Shown here piece by piece: positions 6,987 through 9,730 of a stretch of DNA of 9,730 nucleotides. The DNA lies in the NCBI GenBank assembly GCA_024643945.1, contig JAHELX010000194.1, positions 1-9,730 on the forward strand, given 5' to 3'. The position numbers were made by a program, and so were the translations under genes. Below the pieces are notes generated by a model that did no database searches, was not told the DNA's origin, and saw only the letters and a list, made by a program, of their open reading frames with translations. The stretch comes from Anaerolineales bacterium (GTDB lineage: Bacteria > Chloroflexota > Anaerolineae > 4572-78 > NAK82). The stretch's first letter is position 1; each line of letters starts with the position of its first letter.

Positions 6987-7006
6987 CACGTGAGGGCTCT
7001 CACGTG
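6987..7006 (+). repeat. Perfect inverted repeat CACGTGAG/CTCACGTG at the tatA transcription start
   Basis: Eight-base perfect arms (6987-6994 and 6999-7006) flank GGCT. The repeat starts where transcription from the tatA promoter should begin. It could therefore be an operator dyad, or a 5'-terminal stem-loop in the mRNA ending 12 bases before the AAGGAG ribosome binding site. Each arm holds a self-complementary CACGTG; a third copy overlaps the -35. Confidence 0.75.
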
Positions 7007-7032
7007 AATTGCTCGCTTAAGGAGTATGCAAA

Positions 7033-7224
7033 ATGCCTATTCGATTGGGACCACTTGAGCTGATCATCGTGCTGGTGATTGTCATTATCGTCTTCGGCGT
7101 GGGACGCTTGCCAGAGATTGGCGGCGCGGTGGGTAAAGCCATCCGTGAATTCCGCGAGGCCACGGGCCCTGAAGACAAAACGGAGAAGACGGACGACACG
7201 TCGGAGACAAAGGCTAATACATAA
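7033..7224 (+). CDS. tatA: Sec-independent (twin-arginine) protein translocase subunit TatA
   Basis: This 63-residue membrane protein is the pore-forming component that oligomerises with TatC to export folded proteins carrying twin-arginine signals. A short N-terminus leads into one membrane helix (about 8-22, [15 protein letters not shown]) ending in the conserved FG hinge at 21-22. An amphipathic helix follows ([18 protein letters not shown], about 26-43), then a charged tail of Glu, Asp, Lys and Thr. Length is at the short end of normal for TatA, and the sequence resembles TatA/E more than TatB. The start is set by AAGGAG eight bases before the ATG. The gene is monocistronic, with its own strong promoter and a palindromic leader; tatC is not in the window. 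It is divergent from the acyltransferase gene and convergent with the LysM operon. Confidence 0.93.
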   Translation: MPIRLGPLELIIVLVIVIIVFGVGRLPEIGGAVGKAIREFREATGPEDKTEKTDDTSETKANT

Positions 7225-7274
7225 TCACTGAGTTTCCCTGGTTATGCGCGTCAGGTCAGTACTGGCTACCGCGC

Positions 7275-7381
7275 AAGAGACTAAGGGCCTATCCCATAAG
7301 GGCGGCATCCCTATGTCGCCTGTTTTCTTACCTGAATGCAGAGCTACAAGAATAACTTTTGGGATAGGCGCTTAGTCTTTT
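7275..7381. repeat. Long imperfect inverted repeat with internal hairpin (MITE/IS-remnant-like or terminator)
   Basis: Arms 7279-7300 and 7356-7377 match at 20 of 22 positions; the core is GCCTATCCCA / TGGGATAGGC, flanked by GACTAAG / CTTAGTC. Pairing extends to 7275/7381 with one G:T. Directly inside the left arm is a second hairpin, GGCGGCAT (7301-7308) and ATGTCGCC (7313-7320), with loop CCCT and one G:T. The plus-strand exit is T-rich (TCTTTTCT). Terminal repeats with no transposase gene over about 107 bases suggest a miniature inverted-repeat element. Its place between convergent genes also fits a terminator. No clear target-site duplication was identified. Confidence 0.72.
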
Positions 7382-7405
7382 CTGCTTCATAGTGGCAAAT
7401 CGTCC

Positions 7406-7496
7406 ACTTTGCACTTGTCCAGAAATAACTTGGTGCTTTTGCAATCAGTTCACACCTGATTTACCGATGGAAGTGCAAAGTTATTATTGGACAAGT
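7406..7496. repeat. Second long imperfect inverted repeat in the convergent region
   Basis: The left arm 7413-7438 begins ACTTGTCCA and contains AATAACTT. The right arm 7471-7496, read in reverse complement, also begins ACTTGTCCA and contains AATAACTT, with 21 of 26 positions matching. An alternative perfect 11-base pairing joins ACTTTGCACTT (7406-7416) to AAGTGCAAAGT (7471-7481). The apex holds AATCAG / CTGATT (7443-7448, 7456-7461). There is no coding potential. It resembles a MITE or a decayed IS end pair, and it lies 16 bases past the stop of the converging operon, where it could also stop transcription. Confidence 0.65.
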
Positions 7497-7512
7497 ATCT
7501 TGTATTCCTACC

Positions 7513-7923
7513 CTACAGTGCCTTGAATACCTTGGCCAGCGACTCGCCATACACGGACAACTCCCACTCGCAAAAATAGCCAAAGGGCGTGAGCCAGACA
7601 CGATAGCCGGTTCCTCTCAGCCGCTCCGCTGCTGATTCCAGAAACGTCTGGGCGTAGTCCGAGGAGGCGGTGCTGTCCGACAGATGGGTGAACGAGTGAA
7701 GGACTATGTTCTTCAAGTCTCGTTTGTTCGCCAGCCACTTGATGTTTTTCAGCGTTTTGGTCGGCAACTTATTCCCCTTAGCCTCGTCCTCTTCCTCAGC
7801 GTGCAGAAAGACAACCACGGCATCGGTCACCGTCTCCTCCACGTCCACCTGGGGCACGTCTTCCAGCGTCTTGCTGAAGGATTTCCACCAGAAACGCTTG
7901 GCCTCAAACATCAACAGCTTCAC
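7513..7923 (-). CDS. Freestanding threonyl-tRNA synthetase editing-domain protein (archaeal ThrRS NTD / DTD-like fold)
   Basis: This 136-residue soluble protein aligns along its whole length with the N-terminal editing domain of archaeal ThrRS (tRNA-Thr_ED family), which hydrolyses Ser-tRNA(Thr). Visible matches are the first strand KLLMFEAKRFWW, the middle motif LHSFTHLSDSTA (archaeal YPFAHLSSELA), the helix AAERLRGTGYRV and the C-terminal TPFGYFCEWELSVYGESLAK (archaeal [20 protein letters not shown]). H80 corresponds to the archaeal catalytic His83. The position of archaeal catalytic Lys121 is Cys118 here, by manual alignment to a remembered Pyrococcus sequence. No synthetase domains follow. 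The GTG start (7923) overlaps the upstream gene's TGA as GTGA; a longer frame to 8013 merely runs into that gene. It is last in the LysM operon. A trans-editing or D-aminoacyl-tRNA role is inferred. Confidence 0.83.
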   Translation of the reverse strand: MKLLMFEAKRFWWKSFSKTLEDVPQVDVEETVTDAVVVFLHAEEEDEAKGNKLPTKTLKNIKWLANKRDLKNIVLHSFTHLSDSTASSDYAQTFLESAAERLRGTGYRVWLTPFGYFCEWELSVYGESLAKVFKAL

Positions 7924-8123
7924 GAGACCTGATCCTTTTCCTGGGTCTCGGCGCGCAACTGGCGCAGGCGATCCGTATAACTGAACATCGCCCGCTTCCA
8001 GGCAGCCCGCCATCGGGGAGTGCGGGGGCCGATCTCCTGCCCGATGATGATGCGCCGCAGGCTGCGGCGCAAGAACTGCTGTTCTTTGATCAGCGATGTA
8101 GATTCCTTATCAAGGTCACTCAT
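7920..8123 (-). CDS. Small basic helical protein of unknown function
   Basis: The product has 67 residues and I do not recognise its family. It is rich in Arg, Lys, Glu and Gln, has no membrane segment or signal peptide, and looks largely helical, with a central basic stretch (FLRRSLRRIIIGQEIGPRTP, then RWRAAWKRAM) and a charged C-terminal helix (DRLRQLRAETQEKDQ). The ATG at 8123 overlaps the upstream DUF1992 stop by eight bases (ATGAGTGA), and its own TGA overlaps the GTG of the editing-domain gene. These tight overlaps on both sides are the main evidence that it is a real gene translated by coupling; no independent Shine-Dalgarno is evident. The in-frame extension to 8189 lies wholly within the DUF1992 gene and is less likely. 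RNA or nucleic-acid binding is conceivable from its charge but not shown. Confidence 0.65.
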   Translation of the reverse strand: MSDLDKESTSLIKEQQFLRRSLRRIIIGQEIGPRTPRWRAAWKRAMFSYTDRLRQLRAETQEKDQVS

Positions 8124-8658
8124 CGTGCAACCGGCGTAGTTCTTCCGCCAGCCGAAGACGGAGGCGCTGGCAACTGAGGATAGGTACAATCAGGTTAAAG
8201 TCGTCGATTTTGCGGTTGAGGTGGTTTATGGTCTCTTCAAAGCGGATGACGGCTCCACGCCATAGCGCCTCGTCCGCCGGATTCGCCTGATATTGGATCC
8301 AGGCCGTGCGCAAGCGGGCACGCGCTGCTTCCAATTCCTCGCGGATCTCCTTATCCCGGGCGATCCACTCAGGGGCATAGCCGTTGTTCTTCAAGAGGCC
8401 GTAAGCCAATTCGAGCGAAGGGTCCAGGTAAGGATTGCGAGGCAGCTTGAGGGGCTTGCCCTGTCCAGGCAGATTCTCGAAGGCGCCACTCGCCATCGCC
8501 TCCTGAATGCGCTGCTCGACCAGGTCGCGCCATTCCCCTTCGTTGCGTGGATGGTCGCCGCCGCCCCCCGCGACCGGCACCTGCGTCTCCTCTAGCTTCC
8601 ACCGGGCGCGGAGTAGTTGTTGGCGGAGCTCACGCCGTTCTCGCTCTGAAGAGTTCAT
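8116..8658 (-). CDS. DUF1992 protein (DnaJ homologue subfamily C member 28, conserved domain)
   Basis: This 180-residue protein carries the DUF1992 / DJC28 conserved domain at about residues 44-115. The hallmark motifs are LVEQRIQEAMASGAFENLPG, the GQGKPLKLPRNPYLDPS loop, and AYGLLKNNGYAPEWIARDKE. In eukaryotes the domain follows a J domain; bacterial members, like this one, lack it. Its biochemical role is unknown. The N-terminal 40 residues and the C-terminal half (about 115-180) are charged helices, probably coiled coil. There is no signal peptide or membrane segment. The ATG (8658) overlaps the LysM protein's TGA as ATGA, and its stop overlaps the next gene by eight bases, so it belongs to the four-gene operon. 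Family assignment is strong; function is not. Confidence 0.93.
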   Translation of the reverse strand: MNSSERERRELRQQLLRARWKLEETQVPVAGGGGDHPRNEGEWRDLVEQRIQEAMASGAFENLPGQGKPLKLPRNPYLDPSLELAYGLLKNNGYAPEWIARDKEIREELEAARARLRTAWIQYQANPADEALWRGAVIRFEETINHLNRKIDDFNLIVPILSCQRLRLRLAEELRRLHDE

Positions 8659-9689
8659 GGCGCCGGCACCATGTAGGTGGCGATGACCGTGCCTTCGGCA
8701 TCCTTGAGCGTCGCCACCTCATCGGCGTCCCACACGACGTTGGACTGACCCCAATATAGATCGGTGGTGGTGTTCGATCCACTTGCTGTGTGGACGTTGA
8801 CCGCTCCCCCACCCCACAGGCTGAAGTCAGGGAAGGTATAGACATTGCCATCTTCGTCCGAAAGCGTCCAGCCGGCAAGCCGCACAAATGGCCCCTGGTT
8901 CACGACCTGCACCATTTCGCTCGCCAGGTCGCCTGGATTGAGCACTTGCAGAACCAGACGAATCTCGCCCACCGAGGCAGAGGTCAGGGTAGGCACGGCC
9001 GTGGGTGTCGGTCCAACGGTTGCCGCCGGCTCAGGTGGGGGTATGGCGCCCGAGGGCAATGGGGTGGGCGGGTTGAAGGGAAGCGGCGTATCGGTAGGGA
9101 CAGGCACGGGAGTAAAAGTAGGCGTCACCTGGGGCAGCCCTCCGATGGGGATGAGGAGTTCCTGGCCTAATAACACGTAGTCGGGGTCGGTGATACCGTT
9201 GGCCAGCATCAAATCTTCCAAGCTGACATCGAACTTACGAGCGATGCTGCTGAGGGTATCCCCCGCCTGCACAATATAGACAGTCGGCTCAACGGGTGTC
9301 CCCGTAGGCAATACCTCGTCTGCTGCCGGCTGCGTCGTGGGAATGGTCGCACGGGTTGGAGACACTACCACATTGGAAGGTGGTGGCTGGGCCTGACCTG
9401 TTTCACCCCCAACTTCGGCCACTGGCGCTGGCTCTGTTTGGGAGAGTGCCGCCTCCGGCGAGACCGTGGCTCCAGGCCAAGACGAAACGCCGCGCCCGGC
9501 GATGATGACCACCACCAGGCTGATAATCAGCGAGAGAATAGCATTGATACCGATGATAAAAGCAATTTGCTGCCACGACAGCTTGAGGGTGACGTGAGCC
9601 TGGCGCGCCAGCGTGCCAAATTCCTCATCATCCTCCTCTATGTATTCCGCGTCGCGGGACTTGAATGAGTCGAATTCGTCGTATTCCAT
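8655..9689 (-). CDS. Membrane-anchored LysM and lamin-tail (LTD) domain protein
   Basis: This 344-residue protein has an acidic cytoplasmic N-terminus (1-30, with EEDDEEF), then one membrane helix (about 41-64, AFIIGINAILSLIISLVVVI), probably an uncleaved anchor with the C-terminus outside. A Pro/Thr/Ala-rich linker (70-135) leads to a LysM domain (about 137-181: YIVQAGDTLSSIARKFDVS and NGITDPDYVLLGQELLIP), expected to bind peptidoglycan or related glycans. A second Pro/Thr linker (185-237) precedes a lamin-tail-like beta domain (about 238-341) containing VRLAGWTLSDEDGNVYTFPD and a Trp/Asp-rich end. It is the first gene of the four-gene operon. The ATG at 9689 has AGGGAAG upstream and a TATAAT close by. 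Probable role: cell-surface attachment or envelope scaffolding. The domain order is common in Chloroflexota surface proteins, by recollection. Confidence 0.94.
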   Translation of the reverse strand: MEYDEFDSFKSRDAEYIEEDDEEFGTLARQAHVTLKLSWQQIAFIIGINAILSLIISLVVVIIAGRGVSSWPGATVSPEAALSQTEPAPVAEVGGETGQAQPPPSNVVVSPTRATIPTTQPAADEVLPTGTPVEPTVYIVQAGDTLSSIARKFDVSLEDLMLANGITDPDYVLLGQELLIPIGGLPQVTPTFTPVPVPTDTPLPFNPPTPLPSGAIPPPEPAATVGPTPTAVPTLTSASVGEIRLVLQVLNPGDLASEMVQVVNQGPFVRLAGWTLSDEDGNVYTFPDFSLWGGGAVNVHTASGSNTTTDLYWGQSNVVWDADEVATLKDAEGTVIATYMVPAP

Positions 9690-9712
9690 GGCTTTCTTCC
9701 CTATTGTCCCCG

Positions 9713-9718
9713 ATTATA
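9713..9718 (-). promoter_or_regulatory. Candidate -10 element of the LysM operon promoter
   Basis: A perfect TATAAT on the minus strand (9718-9713) lies about 24 bases upstream of the ATG, implying a leader of under 20 bases. The matching -35 would fall beyond position 9730 and cannot be seen. Confidence 0.55.
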
Positions 9719-9730
9719 CCAGCGATTGGG

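Noticed and set aside
7245..7275. TGCGCG/CGCGCA inverted repeat just after tatA
   Set aside because: Only six bases per arm around a 19-base loop and no T tract; too weak to call a terminator, and the larger element begins right beside it.
7924..8013. Thirty-residue N-terminal extension of the editing-domain protein
   Set aside because: It lies entirely within the upstream small gene, is Gly/Pro-rich, and homology begins at the GTG (KLLMFEAK), which also makes the GTGA overlap.

Overview
The window comes from a GC-rich bacterial chromosome. The gene types fit a Chloroflexota (Anaerolineae-like) genome best: a CACHE-HAMP-triple-GAF NarL-type sensor kinase, a membrane-anchored LysM protein with a Pro/Thr-rich linker and a lamin-tail domain, a stand-alone small TatA, and a freestanding threonyl-tRNA synthetase editing domain. 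That taxonomic placement is inference from gene content; there is no rRNA or marker phylogeny here.

Layout. (a) 1-323, minus: the first 107 residues of a MacB/LolD-type ABC transporter ATPase, cut by the window edge. (b) 324-726: an intergenic stretch with a candidate ATPase promoter, a rho-independent terminator and a CCTYAA hexamer array. (c) 727-4655, minus: a two-component operon, a 1090-residue sensor kinase followed by a NarL/FixJ response regulator, joined by an ATGA overlap and driven by a good sigma70-type promoter at 4720-4748. (d) 4877-6834, minus: an N-succinylamino-acid racemase / o-succinylbenzoate synthase of the enolase superfamily preceded by a COG3375-type GNAT acyltransferase, again joined by ATGA. 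This is the known gene pairing of the D-to-L amino acid conversion pathway. (e) 6952-7224, plus: tatA with a near-consensus promoter and a palindromic leader containing CACGTG sites. (f) 7225-7512: a convergent, gene-free region filled by two long imperfect inverted repeats that look like MITE or IS remnants and may act as terminators. (g) 7513-9689, minus: a four-gene operon with overlapping ends at each junction: LysM/LTD membrane protein, DUF1992 protein, a 67-residue unknown, and a freestanding archaeal-type ThrRS editing domain.

The most interesting items are the freestanding editing domain, in which the lysine catalytic in archaeal homologues appears to be a cysteine, and the paired racemase and acyltransferase, which lack the usual hydrolase in the window. 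The two inverted-repeat elements at the convergent junction, and the CACGTG palindromes around the tatA transcription start, come next. No CRISPR array, tRNA or rRNA was seen.
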